A stretch of DNA of 19,521 nt, taken from contig WFSU01000151.1 in the NCBI GenBank assembly GCA_015485845.1, positions 1-19,521 of the forward strand, read 5' to 3'. The stretch's first letter is position 1, and each line of letters opens with the position of its first letter. Source of the stretch: Nitratifractor sp. (lineage in GTDB: Bacteria; Campylobacterota; Campylobacteria; Campylobacterales; Sulfurovaceae). Both the position numbers and the translations under genes were made by a program. The notes under the pieces are model-generated. The model saw only the letters and a program-made list of their open reading frames with translations, did not search any database and was not told the DNA's origin. Shown one piece after another: positions 19,487 through 19,521 of the stretch.

Positions 19487-19521
19487 TCACTCGCCATAGT
19501 GGTCCTTTTGATCAGGTAACA
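19487..19521 (-). CDS. Possible C-terminal end of an upstream gene
   Basis: The minus strand reads LPDQKDHYGE followed by TGA and TAA, consistent with the last codons of a gene entering from the right edge. In another frame an ATG with AAAGGA upstream (19496) opens an 18-codon frame that ends in ATGA at the regulator start. Ten residues are too few to name a family. Confidence 0.25.
   Translation of the reverse strand, partial: LPDQKDHYGE

Overview
The window looks like a chromosomal segment of a Campylobacterota (former Epsilonproteobacteria) member. The evidence is the acpP-fabF-accA fatty-acid block, several NosL-family proteins, compact overlapping operons and promoters with a TATAAT -10 but no clear -35. 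The base composition appears high for the group, closer to environmental sulfur or nitrate-metabolising members than to Campylobacter or Helicobacter. Genus is not determined. No rRNA, tRNA, transposase, integrase or CRISPR array was seen.

Layout. (1) 1-805, minus strand: the start of a type III pantothenate kinase gene and a DedA membrane protein. (2) 806-1210: gene-free and packed with dispersed repeats. (3) 1211-3703, minus: acpP-fabF-accA, with a hairpin between acpP and fabF. (4) 3755-10553, minus: a probable metal-handling (copper?) cluster, in transcription order NosL, NosL, small membrane-anchored protein, FtsX/MacB-type permease, LolD-type ATPase, 8-TM Cys-containing membrane protein, NosL, DsbD_2/TauE-like membrane protein. 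No nosZ is present. Most gaps here, and parts of some coding sequences, are occupied by a composite repeat (nested palindromes plus 7-bp tandem arrays). (5) 10554-10877: a divergent control region with two near-identical 19-bp boxes in mirror-image arrangement, each exactly 9 nt from a -10 element, and a structured 5' leader. (6) 10878-15418, plus: diheme lipoprotein, TlpA-like thioredoxin, DUF4266 lipoprotein, DUF3570 outer-membrane barrel, degenerate ApbE. (7) 15446-16185, minus: two overlapping genes for small secreted proteins, one with 18-bp tandem repeats and one a 56-aa TSP3-like peptide. (8) 16234-19444, minus: an overlapping operon RR-HK-RR-HK.

How they may work together (inference): the mirror-image boxes are direct repeats of TTAACA/GTAACA with 11-bp periodicity, the geometry used by OmpR/PhoB-family regulators. 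Both response regulators in the window belong to that family. The simplest model is that one RR activates both divergent operons together, coupling copper or other metal trafficking (NosL, ABC transporter, TauE-like) to a cell-envelope redox module (cytochrome, thioredoxin, DUF4266, DUF3570, ApbE). None of this is proven by sequence alone.
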